Origin: Achatina immaculata
Lineage: Eukaryota; Mollusca; Gastropoda; Stylommatophora; Achatinidae
DNA: 64,000 bases
Assembly (NCBI GenBank): GCA_009760885.1
Contig: CM019708.1
Coordinates: 12,018,931-12,082,930 of the forward strand
Direction: 5' to 3'
Under the pieces are notes generated by a model. That model was not told where the DNA came from and did not search any database. It worked only from the letters and a program-made list of their open reading frames with translations. How positions within the stretch are numbered: the first letter of the stretch is position 1; every line of letters starts with the position of its first letter. This document shows, piece by piece, positions 52,480-63,037 of the stretch. Position numbers and translations under genes: made by a program.

Positions 52480-52944
52480 GTAAATAGCCTGAAATAACAC
52501 ACAGCGCTGTGTTTTTAGAACCAAGATACGACAGAGTCCTGGCCAAATCTGGTTCGCTGGCTTTTTAACAGCTGCTAGTACTTCTGTTTTAGTCATCTGT
52601 TATCCAATATCCTTCCACAATCTTCTAAACAAGACAATTCACCGCATACAAAACAGAGACCGCCGTTTCTCATACATAATTTATGACCTGACCGCTCGAT
52701 GCTAACAAGAGCTACGCGTGGAATCGACGCAACTTTCAGACAACTCTGTCTCTAAGCTTAATCGCTGGCCTTTCCTGGTTAGGAGTGCCAAGTCAGAGTT
52801 TTGAATTATGAATGTGCTTTCCTCTGTTTGTTTCCTACAGACAAAAATACGCACGTAATCATCTTGGAAGAATGTTAGCAAATATTGATTATAGAAAGCA
52901 GTAAAGCTGTAGGTAAGAAAATCAAGTATTGTTTGAGAAACAGA
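52480..52944. other. non-coding
   Basis: A short minus frame (52702-52953) has no family resemblance. Confidence 0.4.
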
Positions 52945-53240
52945 TCTTGTCAAGAAAGTGGCAAATTTTGCTAATGAGAAACAAGATTCTATTTAACAGA
53001 AACAGATTCTGACAAGAAAATAGCATTTTTGCTATCAGACACAGTAACATTTTGACAAGGAAGTGGCATTTTTGCTATCAGAAACAGTAAGATTTTGACA
53101 AGAAAATAACATTTTTGCTATCAGAAGCAGTAAGATTTTTACAAGGAAGTGGCATTTTTGCTATCAGAAGCAGTAAGATTTTGACAAGAAAATGGCATTT
53201 TTGCTATCAGAAACAGTAAGATTTCGACATAAAAAAGGCC
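52945..53240. repeat. 43-bp tandem repeat, about six copies
   Basis: The unit is gaaacagtaagattttgaca, then agaaaatggcatttttgcta and tca. Copies at 53031 and 53074 confirm the 43-bp step. Confidence 0.94.
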
Positions 53241-53305
53241 ATTCTTCTTACAGAAAAAAGCAAATCAGCGATGCTTAACCTCATGTCGCCGCCCAAATTA
53301 AGGTC

Positions 53306-53334
53306 AGGGTTGGGGGGGGGGGGGGGGGAGGGGG
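53306..53334. repeat. poly(G) tract
   Basis: About 18 G followed by aggggg. Confidence 0.95.
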
Positions 53335-53775
53335 TTCCGGAGCAATCTGATGTAGGATAAAAAAGAAGATGTTATGAAAAAGCAAAAAGAGATAAAGGAT
53401 AGAGAAATCCTACCGCTTTGTGTTTTTTTTTAACCTAAACACTGAAATAGCAAGAACAACAATCTCTATTATCCATCGAAACAATTTTTGTTGAATTTCA
53501 ATATTTCTTTTTGTATTTATTTCATTGGTCCGCTGGACGCACAGTACCATTCTTGGTTTAGGGTCAGCTCCAGAGAGTTTGGAGCCGCTGCAGTAAATGT
53601 TGCACGAACATAAAAACATGAAGGTTAATCTTCGATAAACAAATAAACAATGCTAAAAAAAAGAATGTAATTTTAACAAAATTAAACTAACTTTTCATCA
53701 TCTCAGCGTGTCTCAGGTTTTCACTCTGAATCTAGCCATGTAGACTCATTGACACTGTTTAATATGGTCCGTCCA
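53335..53775. other. non-coding
   Basis: AT-rich, no supported feature. Confidence 0.4.
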
Positions 53776-55762
53776 TCCATTTCAGCTAGCTTCTCATGAT
53801 TTTGTCTTCTCATCCTTCTCACTTAGCGTAACATGATTTTGTCCACTCATTCTCCTCACTTAGCTTCTTTTGTTTTTGTCACCTCATCTTTCTCACTTAG
53901 CTTAGGTTCCTCTTCAACAAAGCCAAGTTAGTACATCAAATTCTTTCACGGCATGCCCCGCCTTATCTATGGAACCTGTTTAAATTTAGCCCAAAGTGCA
54001 GCCAACGCTTGAACAACGTATGTCTTCCAAAACCTAGACTTGATCTCTACAAGAAAAGCTTTAGTTATTCTGCTGCTCATCTTTGGAATACCCTCCCGTC
54101 CTATATAAAAAATATAAATTATACTCCTTCCTACAACTACAAGCTTTCCCAATATCTATTTGATGTCGACTACATGCCTCCATGAATTATAAAACTTAAA
54201 AGTTATCTTAAGCTGCTCTTACAGATACCGAATACAATTAATTGTTTTCTGAATAGTCTCGAAAATTTTGTTTAGTAGATAGTCATTTATAATGTATGTA
54301 GTTAGTTCTGTACTGAGTGAATGTTTAAGAGCGAAACGTAAGTGTTATATTTTATTTTATGTCTCTCAGCTTCAATGTTAGTTATGTTTGTTATATGAAC
54401 AGCATATTTGTAGAATGTCTGGAATAGAGTGAAAGATGTATGATAAAGGGCAGAATGTCAGACGGGCCTGCGTGCCCAATTCTTAACCCTATTGAAATAA
54501 AGATCAATCAATCAATCAATCAATCAATCTCTTGTTTTTGTCAGTTCAATATTCTCACATAGCTTCTCTTGTTTTTGTGACTTCATTCTTCTCACTTAGG
54601 TTCTCCTATTTTTGTCAGTTGATCATTCTCACTTTGCTCTTCTTGTTTTTGTCATATCATCCTTCTCACTTAGCTTCTCTTGTTTTGCTAATCTCATCCT
54701 TCTCATTTAGCTTCTTTTAGTTTGGTCACCTCATCATTCTCACTTAGCTTCTCTTGTTTTTGTCACTTCATCCTTCTTACTTTGCTTCTCTTGTTTTTGC
54801 TCACCTCATCCTCCTCATTTAGCTTCTGTTGTTTTTATCCCCTCATTCTCCTCTTTAGCTTCTCTTGTTTTTGTCCCCTCATCCTTCTTACTTAGCTTCT
54901 CTTGTGTGTGTCACTTCATCCTTCTTTCCTAGCTTCTCTTGTTTTTGTCCCCTTATCCTTTTTTTCTCAGCTTCTCTTGTTTTTGTCACCTCATCTTCCT
55001 TATTTGCTTCTCTTGATTTTGTCCCCTCATCCTCCTCACTTAGCTTCTCTTGTTTTTGTCCCCTCATCCTTCTCACTTAGCTTCTCTTGTTTTTGTCACC
55101 TCATCTTTCTCACTTAGTTTCTCTTGTTTTTGTCCCCTCATCCTTCTCACTTAGCTTCTCTTGGTTTTATCACATCATCCTTCTCATTTGGCTTCTCTTG
55201 TTTTTGTCCCCTCATCTTTCTCACTTAGCTTCTCTTGGTTTTATCACCTCATCCTCCTCACTTAGCTTCTCTTGGTTTTATCACCTCATCCTCCTCACTT
55301 AGTTTCTCTTGTTTTTTTCACCTCATCCTCTTCACTTAGCTTCTTTTGGTTTTATCACCTCATCCTCCTCACTTAGTTTCTTTTGGTTTTATCACCTCAT
55401 CCTCCTCACTTAGCTTCTTTTGGTTTTATCACCTCATCCTCCTCACTTAGTTTCTTTTGGTTTTATCACCTCATCCTTCTCACTTAGTTTCTCTTGGTTT
55501 TATCACCTCATCCTCCTCACTTAGCTTCTTTTGGTTTTATCACCTCATCCTCCTCACTTAGTTTCTTTTGGTTTTATCACCTCATCCTCCTCACTTAGTT
55601 TCTTTTGGTTTTATCACCTCATCCTCCTCACTTAGCTTCTCTTGGTTTTATCACCTCATCCTCCTCACTTAGCTTCTCTTGGTTTTATCACCTCATCCTC
55701 CTCATTTAGCTTCTCTTGTTTTTGTCCCCTCATCTCCTCACTTAGCTTCTCATGATTTTGTC
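53776..55762. repeat. 37-bp minisatellite, interrupted
   Basis: About 36 copies of cacctcatcctcctcactta, then gcttctcttggttttat. They occupy 53776-53914 and 54529-55762. Variants include tgtttttgtc versus ggttttatc and ccttctc versus cctcctc. The right-hand third is the most homogeneous. The interruption is a family E LINE. Confidence 0.95.
53915..54528 (+). mobile_element. family E (CR1/L2-like) LINE 3' end
   Basis: The frame reads LPKPRLDLYKKSFSYSAAHL, then WNTLPSYIK, and stops at 54183-54185. This is the familiar C-terminus (PR.xxYxxSFxYxxxxLWNxLP) of CR1/L2/Jockey-type RT polyproteins. A 300-bp 3' UTR follows, ending ttctt-aaccctattgaaat and (aatc)n. The element interrupts the 37-bp array in phase, and ctctt occurs at both edges (53910-53914 and 54529-54533). 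Confidence 0.85.
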
Positions 55763-55939
55763 CGTCCATGGGCGGTGCAGAAGATGTCATTCCAGAAGTG
55801 ATTCCTAGTGAAAACAGATTTTGGACAGGACCTGAACGCTGATGGAGCCAGCGAAGAAGACATCGGTGCTCCTTTAGACGTGTAGGAAAAGTAAAGATGA
55901 TGGTCAACGTTTTTTGTTAACGTATACCATGTCAGTGTG
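55763..55939. other. non-coding
   Basis: Short unique stretch between the array and the family C LINE. Confidence 0.4.
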
Positions 55940-57475
55940 GATTATTATTGGAGGAGAAAGAACCCGAACCGACAATAGAAGAAGTTTTATGGGCAATAAA
56001 GAATCTAAAAAATGGTAAATCACCAGGATGTGATGAGATAACAGCTGAATTTATTAAAGCAGGAGGAAAGGAGTGTGCAACAATTTATTATGCACTATGT
56101 AAAAAGATATGGCATTCAGGTATTTGGCCAAAAGAATGGAAAATAATTATATTCATACCATTGGCAAAAAGGGTAACTTGAAATTATGCACAAACTACAG
56201 AACTGTTGCCCTGATTAGTCATGTCAGTAAAATTCTGTTTCAAATCATAACTGGTAGTCTTCATAAGAAAATATAAGACGTCATTAAGGTCCAAGCTGGT
56301 TTCAGACAAGTAAGAGGATCAAGTGATCATATATTCAATATAAGATTAATAATAGAGAAATGAAGAGAGTTTAATGTGAACCTATATTTATCTTTTATAG
56401 ACTACTCGTAGGCATTTGATTGTGTACAACACCAGAAACTTTGAGAAGTAATGGAAAAAATGGGATTTCCAACACATTTGATAAAGTTAACATCACTGCT
56501 GTATCTAGACCAACAAGCAGCAGTTAGAATAAATGGTGAAACAACAACTTGGTTTGACATAAAACAATGGGTCCGTCAGGGATGTATATTGTCGCCATAC
56601 TTATTTAACTTTTATACTGAAAATACAATGAGGAATGTTAGAGAACATGTAGACAAAAAATAGTACGATGCCATAACAAAAGAAGGTTATGAAATACCAG
56701 AGATTAGATATTCTGATGACACAGTATTACTGTCCACAACACAAAAGGTAATGGAAAAACTAATTATGTCAGTCCGTAAGAACAGCGACGACCAAAATCT
56801 CTATCTTAATGGAAGAAAACTAAACTGATGACAACTGATAAAACAAACAAGGCAGCTGAAATATGTATCAATGAGGAAAAATTGGAAAAAGTGGAGAGTT
56901 TTGAATATCTTGGATCACTACTACCTAACAATGGAGATACAATGAGGGAAATTAAAAGGAGGACATTTATCGCTCTTCAGAAAGTAAAACAACTAAAGGA
57001 TCTGTGGAGAGGAATAGACAGAACTACAAAAATAAGATTTTTAAGGTCATGCATCTTCCCATCTCAACATATGCCTGTGAGACGTGGACACTTAACAAAA
57101 CAGCTGAGAAACACATAAATGTCTTTGAATGTAAATGCTACATAAGAGTTCTTCAAATGTCATGGTCACAAAAAATAGCAAAATATATCCATACTACAAG
57201 ATATTGAAAAAGGCTGGCTAATAAAGAGGATTAAACAGAGAAAACTTAAATATTTTGGACGCATTAAACGTCATGATAATCTAGAGAAGATAGTCTTGAA
57301 AGGGTACATAACGGGAAAAAGAAGACCAAGGCGAAGATGGCTGCAAGACATCGTTGACGATCTGCAAATGGATGCATCAGCAGCAGGCCATCTTGCTTAC
57401 AACCGAGAGGCCTACAGGAGAGCTGTTAGGGAGGCAAAGTTCCGCAAGGGACACGCAGATAAATGAGCAGAAGAT
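55940..57475 (+). mobile_element. family C RTE-like LINE, RT to 3' end
   Basis: A plus-strand copy with most of the RT and the whole C-terminus. In order: IKNLKNGKSPGCDEITAEFI, WPKEWKI, CTNYRTVALISH, FIDYS-AFD, WVRQGCILSPYLFNFYTEN and YSDD at 56709-56720, then EKVESFEYLGSLLP, STYACETWTLNKTAEKHIN and DLQMDASAAGHLAYNREAYR. Several stops and frameshifts occur (about 56178, 56273, 56406, 56661, 57080, 57205). The endonuclease is missing. It ends at cgcagataaatgagc. Confidence 0.92.
55948..57118 (+). pseudogene. LINE reverse transcriptase relic
   Basis: Open pieces at 55948-56181, 56451-56663 and 56828-57118 together cover RT motifs 1-7 and the post-RT domain of family C. The catalytic box is YSDD rather than the YADD of families B and D. 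It is disabled by stops at, for example, the codon before the palm FIDY region and after HVDKK. Confidence 0.88.
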
Positions 57476-57741
57476 ATAAACCAACAAACTTCTTCGATGT
57501 TTAAGCGCTCTCGTGGTAACCTGCGCTAGTTTACAAGGACGTTTCATCATAATTTTCACGGGAAAAAAGAATCATCCACATTAATTACACGTATTCATCT
57601 TTTCCCACATATGTCATCAATCAATAACATTTTTCACGTATTTCATGTAGACACATTTTATAGCACATACATATTACACTTAGCTGTGACAACCTGGTCT
57701 GAAGGAAAGGGGGACAAATATGTGGAACTGAAATTTTTTTT
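57476..57741. other. probable 3' flank of the minus-strand gene
   Basis: AT-rich. On the minus strand it follows the stop codon at 57742. No clear polyadenylation signal is fixed. Confidence 0.35.
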
Positions 57742-58079
57742 TTAAAGGTGTAGAATCCTGGGATTCTGCTCCAGATCTTCGTTTGTAAACGGGATAGGAA
57801 ATGTCAGTATAACTTTGTTGTTGTAAAGTCTCTTGATGCAAATACTCCATGTCTTTAACTCCTCGCTGATCCACGTGCCAACATGAGCTCCATCTATTGC
57901 GTGACCACTTGTAAAAAAAAAGAGAAACAGTCATTGTTTCCAGGATTGTGGCGTCGGTGCGTGGATCATTAGACTCTGATTTCCGGTCAAAATTACCTTC
58001 GCTTCTGGCCCCTCGGCACTTTTGATGGTTTAGCAGAAGAATAATGTTGTCTGTGGTCACTGGACCTTGGCGAGTGACT
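57742..58079 (-). CDS. 3' end of a spliced gene, two exons
   Basis: Exon 57997-58079 (83 bp) and terminal exon 57742-57907 (166 bp including the TAA) flank an 89-bp intron, 57908-57996. The intron has a GTAATT donor and a tttttttttacaag acceptor. The upstream exon is preceded by a good acceptor (tttattttcaaccag). Phases agree: two bases of the first exon plus one of the second complete a Ser codon. The first exon reads basic, Ser-rich sequence (SAKPSKVPRGQKR). The second reads GHAIDGAHVGTWISEELKTW and continues through NKVILTFPIPFTNEDLEQ, a folded-looking amphipathic segment. I do not recognise the family. Upstream exons should lie beyond 58.98 kb, because the next 0.9 kb is LINE. Confidence 0.6.
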
Positions 58080-58111
58080 CTGGTTGAAAATAAATCAGAA
58101 TTAATTTCACT

Positions 58112-58977
58112 TGGTCAGGTTTTTAAGAATATGCATCTTTCCCATCATAACATATATCTGTGAGGTCTGGGCACTTAAGAAAACAGCCGAGAAACACATA
58201 AATACCGTTGAATGTAAATGACATAAAAGAGTCCTTCAAATATCATGGACACAAAAAAGAACAAATGTATCCATACTCTCTCTCTCTCTCTGAACCTTAA
58301 GTGCCCAGGGCACATGGGGCTTCCGCAAGGGTTTTCCACAAATGCCTGTCCTTCGCCTTTTTTTTCTGCTCTTGCCCAGGTGAGCCCTCTGTTGCTCAAC
58401 ATCCTTTCTGGTGTTCTTCTCCATGTCTCTTTTGGTCTACCCTTACTTCTGTTCCCCTGTGGTGTCCATCTTAGTGCTATTTTTGGTAGTGAGTTATCAG
58501 TCATTCGGAACACATGTCCCAACCATCGCCAGCATCTTTCCTCAATAATTGTTGTCAGTGGCTTCATCTGCATTTCTGCCAATAAGATGTTATTTCTTAT
58601 GGTGTTTGGCCAAAATATTTTTCTAATTCTTCGTAAACATTTAGTCTGGAAAGAATTCAACTTGTTTTCTGATATCCATACCACAAGAACTTAATATTGA
58701 AGACGGTTAGTTAGCAAAGAAGGGTAAAGAAGAGAAAACTTAAATATTTCGGACAAATTAAACGTCATGATAATCTAGAGAAGACCGTCTTGGAAGGCTA
58801 CACAATGGGAGAAAGAAAGAGAGGAAGACCAAGGAGAAGATGGCTGCAAGACGTCGTTGATGATCTGCGTATGGATGCATCGGAACCAGGGCATCTTGCT
58901 TACAACCGAGAGGCCTACAGGAGAGCTGTTAAGGAGGCAAAGTTCCGCAAGTGACATGCTAATGAATAAATGGTCAG
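58112..58977 (+). mobile_element. family C RTE-like LINE, split by family A
   Basis: Left piece 58119-58276 (ITYICEVWALKKTAEKHINT) and right piece 58682-58970 (KYFGQIKRHDNLEKTVLE, RMDASEPGHLAYNREAYRRA) form one plus-strand C-terminus with minor damage. tggtcag occurs at 58112-58118 and 58971-58977, a possible short target duplication. The element lies in the presumed intron upstream of the two-exon gene. Confidence 0.85.
58268..58681 (-). mobile_element. family A LINE nested in family C, 9-bp TSD
   Basis: The body is 58277-58672, minus strand, with a (tc)n tail at 58277-58291. The open frame (58175-58684) covers KLNSFQTKCLRRIRKIFWPN, RWLGHVFRMTDNSLPKIALR and GRPKETWRRTPERML. The 9-mer tatccatac flanks it at 58268-58276 and 58673-58681. 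Removing it makes the two family C pieces contiguous. Confidence 0.93.
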
Positions 58978-59315
58978 CTAACTGGCAGTGTGTTCATGGG
59001 GTTGAGCAGATTAAGACAGTTGTTGAGTGTTGACGGGTTCGAGCCCTTAGAGAACATGACCGAGAAAATGACGTGCACATTGTTGTGCCTCGAATGTTCT
59101 GGAGAAGGGAGTCCAGACGAGTCACTGTCAAGTCTAAGGACTTCATGTTTTCATTTCGTCTTCGTTTGTGCAGTCCGTCCGTGTATTTCACAGGTTGTAC
59201 CTGGTTGTCGTAACATTTTTTTTACACGGAAAATCACAAAATAAATGAAGAGCAGTGCCCAACAGCGCGAACCCCACGAGCGTACACAGCAAAGTATCAG
59301 CTCTAACATGTATGC
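58978..59315. other. non-coding
   Basis: Unique sequence. A plus frame at 58990-59244 shows no family. Confidence 0.35.
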
Positions 59316-60187
59316 CATCACTAAGGTTATACTTTTTGCTTCTAACTTTTACTCTACAATCTTGATTACTTTCATCACTTCTACCTCTTACTCTACAATC
59401 TTGATTACTTTCATCTCTTCTAACTCTTACTCTACAATCTTGATTACTTTAATCTCTTCTAACTCTTACTCTACAATCTTGATTACTTTCATCTCTTCTA
59501 ACTCTTACTCTACAATCTTGATTACTTTCATCTCTTCTAACTCTTACTCTACAGTCTTGATTGCTTTCGTCTGTTCAGGCTCTTACTCTACAGTCTTGAT
59601 TGTTTACATCTCTTTTAACTTACTCTACAGTCTTGATTGTTTACATCTCTTTTAACTTACTCTACAGTCTTGATTGTTTACATCTCTTTTAACTTACTCT
59701 ACAGTCTTGATTGTTTACATCTCTTTTAACTTACTCTACAGTCTTGATTAATTTCACCTATTCACGCTCTTACTCCACAGTCTTGATTGTTTTTATCTCT
59801 TCTAACTATTACTCTATAGTCATGATTACTTTCATCTATTCAGGCTCTTACTCTACAATCTTGATTACTTTAATCTATTCAGGCTCCTACTCTATGACCA
59901 TGATTGTTTACATTTCTTCTATATATTATTCTACAGTCTCGATTACTTTCAACTATTCTAACTTTTTCTCTATAGATTCTCTTGATTCTTTACATCTCTT
60001 CTAACTATTACTCTACAGTCTTGATTACTTTCATCTATTAATACTCTTAATCCACAGTCTTGATTGTTTATATCTCTTCTAACTATTACTCTATAGTCTT
60101 GATTACTTTCATCTATTCAGGCTATTACTCTATGACCTTGATTGTTTACATCTTTTATATATATTACTCTACAGTCTTGAATACTTT
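59316..60187. repeat. 39-bp satellite, left block
   Basis: About 22 copies of cttgattactttcatctctt, then ctaactcttactctacagt, with variants (tgtttacatctc, attcaggctc). Some copies are 35 bp. It stops at 60187, where a Ty3-type LTR begins, and the same repeat resumes at about 63038. Confidence 0.95.
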
Positions 60188-60714
60188 TGTGGTAATAGAT
60201 ATTTCTTTACTAGATTGATGAAAATTATTATTTAATTCTTTTATTTTGTCTGGCCGTCGTCGTACTGAGTGGTGGAAGGATGACTATACCATACATTCAC
60301 ACCTTACATATATATAACAGGAACACGAAACAACAATCCTTTTTCTTAAAATCACGATCAATGTATTTACAAAGTTCTCATCCACAAGGCAATGCGAATC
60401 AAAATAAAACCTATGCGCACGAAGTCCATATGTTTATATATTTCCACACGCGTTATTGATTCATAAAAAAAAGGTTCCTTGAATAGTAAGATTTCAATCC
60501 TGATTACAAATGCACACAACTAAACTATACACGTCAGCCTCCATCTATCGAATGACCCTCCTCGTCCACGTCTGCCGCTGGACTTCCACGTGCTCAACTT
60601 ATCTCCCTTGTTTTTAATTCTGGACTTATATACCTGGCCAGCGCCGGACTCGAAGGCCTGGGGATTTTCCATTCAAAACCGGGTCACTGCTTGCTTATTT
60701 TTCCACTCCTTACA
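60188..60714 (-). mobile_element. 3' LTR of Ty3/gypsy relic
   Basis: On the minus strand the segment starts TGTAAGGAGTGG and ends ATTACCACA (TG...CA). A polypurine tract (accagggggagta) lies immediately before it at 60715-60727. Inside are a TATA box (ggtatataagtcc, about 60622-60634) and an AATAAA near 60240. Length is 527 bp. There is no second LTR in the window. Confidence 0.8.
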
Positions 60715-60871
60715 TACTCCCCCTGGTTTTGTTTACAAAATTTTTGTATGGAATACAATAAATTTTACATATACGTTGTAGCATAGCTACATATCCTGAA
60801 CTCAAAGTCTTTATGTCCTTCTTTTGAAACCAGCACACATGTTGCTGTAGTTGCGTGTCGTCTTCCTCCGG

Positions 60872-61325
60872 TTAGCCTGTTGGTGTGTTGGTCTGGCCTA
60901 TTTTTTGTAATTTTGTGTGCCTTGCAGTATTTCTCATATACTGTATTTGGTCGTGTAATGTGGGCAAGGGTGCTACTCGTTGTTCGACGCTCTGCTCTGT
61001 AGCTCCGTCTTCTGATTCGGCGGATGGTTGGTTTTCATGTACTAGTAAGGATGTACTTGTTCGAGTGGTACTGTCATCGCTGTATACTGCTACCTGTGGG
61101 ATGGATGCGACTTCTTCCTCCGTTATTTCTACCTGCGTACTGTCAGGTTCGTTCTCTGATTCCGAAGAGTCTACTACTATCTCATCGTCGGTGTCGTCAT
61201 CGTTGTTGGGTGCTATACTGAGTGTAGCCTGTCTGCGCTGATTGTTTCTGTCTTCTGTAGGGATATTCCAATCTTGTTTGGCCTTTCTCAAATGGTTTGC
61301 GTGGACTCGTTGTATTTTCCCTGTT
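60872..61325 (-). pseudogene. Ty3/gypsy integrase C-terminal tail
   Basis: The minus frame begins at the deletion joint with RVHANHLRKAKQDW, the usual end of the integrase C-terminal domain. An acidic Asp/Glu/Ser-rich stretch (DDDTDDEIVVDSSESENEP) and a TEQSVEQRVAPLP region follow, ending at 60872. The acidic tail is ordinary for these elements. The DDE core is absent. Confidence 0.75.
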
Positions 61326-62492
61326 TGTTGACAGTTTCTGCTGTCTGGTGACTGTTGTCCTTACACTGTTCTGTTCCTGGCCGAGAAAACTGGTCGGCGA
61401 GGTTCCGTGCTCCTGCGATATGACGAATGTCTGCAGTGTAGGCTTGGATGAAGTGACTCCATTGTTGTATTTTGAAGTTCTTGTGCTTGGCGTTCATTAG
61501 GTTTGTAAGTCCGATACTGTCTGTTCGGATGCTTAACTGGCTGTGTAACACATATTTGTGGAGTTTCTGTACCGCGTACACTATGGCGTATGCCTCCTTC
61601 TCGTTGATATGCCATTTGCTTTGTGACTCACTTAGTCTATGGGATAGAAAGTAGATTGGTTTTAGATTTTCCTCTCTCTGTCTTGTGCTGTTGTCTTGTA
61701 GCAACACGGCGCTTACTGTTGTTGCTGATGCGTCTGTGTAAAGTATCATCGGTTTATTTAAATCTGGAAATGCGAGCATAGTCTGTCGCATGAGGTCGTT
61801 TTTTAGTGTGTCGAATGCCCTTTGACATTCTGGCGACCAGGAGAATCGGCTATATTTTCTTGTCAGCGCGATTAAGGGCTCTGCCTTGTGGGAAAAATTG
61901 TCTATAAACCTTCTGTAGTATGATATTGTTCCTATAAAACTTCGTATTTGTTTTATTGTCCTTGGTGTGGCTACCTCTGCCATTGCCTTTACTTTCTCTT
62001 TATCTGGTGTGATGCCTTGGCTACTCATGGTAAAGCCTAAATAATTGATTTTGCTCTGTGCGAAGTTGCACTTGGCCATTTTCAACTTGACGTCATGTTG
62101 TCTTAGCCTGTCAAACACAGATTGTATGTGTTTGATGTGGTCCTGAATCGATGCCTTAGTAAAAATCAGTATGTCATCTATGTACGCTATGGCGTGGTCT
62201 GATAATCCGTGCAGTACTTCATCCATTAATGCCATGAGTGCTGCTGCAGCGTTTGCGACACCAAACGGAGTTCTGGTAAACATGAACTTTCCAAAACTGG
62301 ATGTGAAACTGGTCTTCACTTTAGAGTCATCTGTTAGGGATATACTCCAATATCCTGATTTAGCGTCTAGTGTGGTAAAGTATTTTGCGCCGTTGAGTAC
62401 TGACATAATTTCTTCCACGTTGGGCATCTGGTATGTGATGGGAGTCGTGATTTTGTTTAGTCCTCTAAAGTCGCAGCAAAAGCGATGTGTTC
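61288..62492 (-). pseudogene. Ty3/gypsy RT-RNase H, 379-codon frame plus upstream codons
   Basis: The open frame 61288-62427, extendable to 62492 without ATG, contains RT motifs DFRGLNKIT, LDAKSGYWSI, FTRTPFGVANA and the catalytic YIDDIL (residues 82-87), followed by the LGFTMSSQGI and YYRRFIDNF connection. RNase H follows with TDAS (231-234), NEKEAYA (275-281), RTDS (301-304) and the terminal NLADQFSR (342-349). The catalytic residues appear intact, which is unusual beside the decayed LINEs. It loses frame at the deletion joint after VNKQGK. Confidence 0.9.
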
Positions 62493-62744
62493 CTTATGTT
62501 GCAAATAATAAATTCAAATAATAAAAAACATGGACACACACAAATTATTAATAAAAACAACATACTTAATGCCATATATCATTTTTCAAAACAGAACAAA
62601 GGCATTCAAGCATCACTGTCAGTCTAGTCTTTACATATAAATTCTGATTTTTTTTTTCTTCTTTAAATCAATGTCCATTAGATCATGTAGTTCATCTCTA
62701 ACTTTGTAGTGGGAGAACATACAAGATTTACTGTCCCTAAGAAC
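62493..62744. other. non-coding, AT-rich
   Basis: The 5' break of the Ty3 relic and about 250 bp of unassigned sequence, including (a)n at 62521 and (t)n at 62650. Confidence 0.4.
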
Positions 62745-62995
62745 TGAGAACTCAGTGGGAGTGAGTGGCACACCGAGTTCTCATCTCTCATGGCAAGGTC
62801 AGCAGTTCAAACCCAGGCTGCGGTGCTCCAGTCATCCAGCTGGATGCAGTCAAGCCTAATGCTTGACATAACCACAGCACTGTTGACAGGTCAAGGAAAA
62901 TACAAGAACTATCATCACATCCCTGGACATCAACTGACCAAGCTTAGTAATAGTAATGCCCACATTTTAATCTGAACATGGTTTAGTTTTTTTTT
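62745..62995 (+). mobile_element. possible tRNA-derived SINE
   Basis: agtgggagtgagtggcacac (A-box-like) and gtcagcagttcaaacccagg (B-box-like, GTTCAAACC) about 50 bp apart are followed by a body and a T15 run. catccagctggatg occurs at 62833 and again at 63026, just before the satellite resumes. Confidence 0.45.
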
Positions 62996-63037
62996 TTTTT
63001 GTGTGTCATTTTTTCCCTCAAATGCCATCCAGCTGGA

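Larger units (their letters stand above)
60188..62492 (-). mobile_element. Ty3/gypsy LTR retrotransposon, truncated, integrase-deleted
   Basis: A minus-strand element consisting of RT, RNase H, a joined integrase tail, a polypurine tract and the 3' LTR. Gag, protease and the first RT motifs are missing at its 5' side (break at about 62492). The zinc-finger and catalytic core of integrase are missing between RNase H and the tail (joint near 61325). It lies inside the 39-bp satellite. It is defective for transposition. Confidence 0.88.

Noticed and set aside
57680..58060. 126-codon minus ORF spanning two candidate exons
   Set aside because: It reads through an 89-bp GT-AG intron in the wrong frame; the spliced model fits better.
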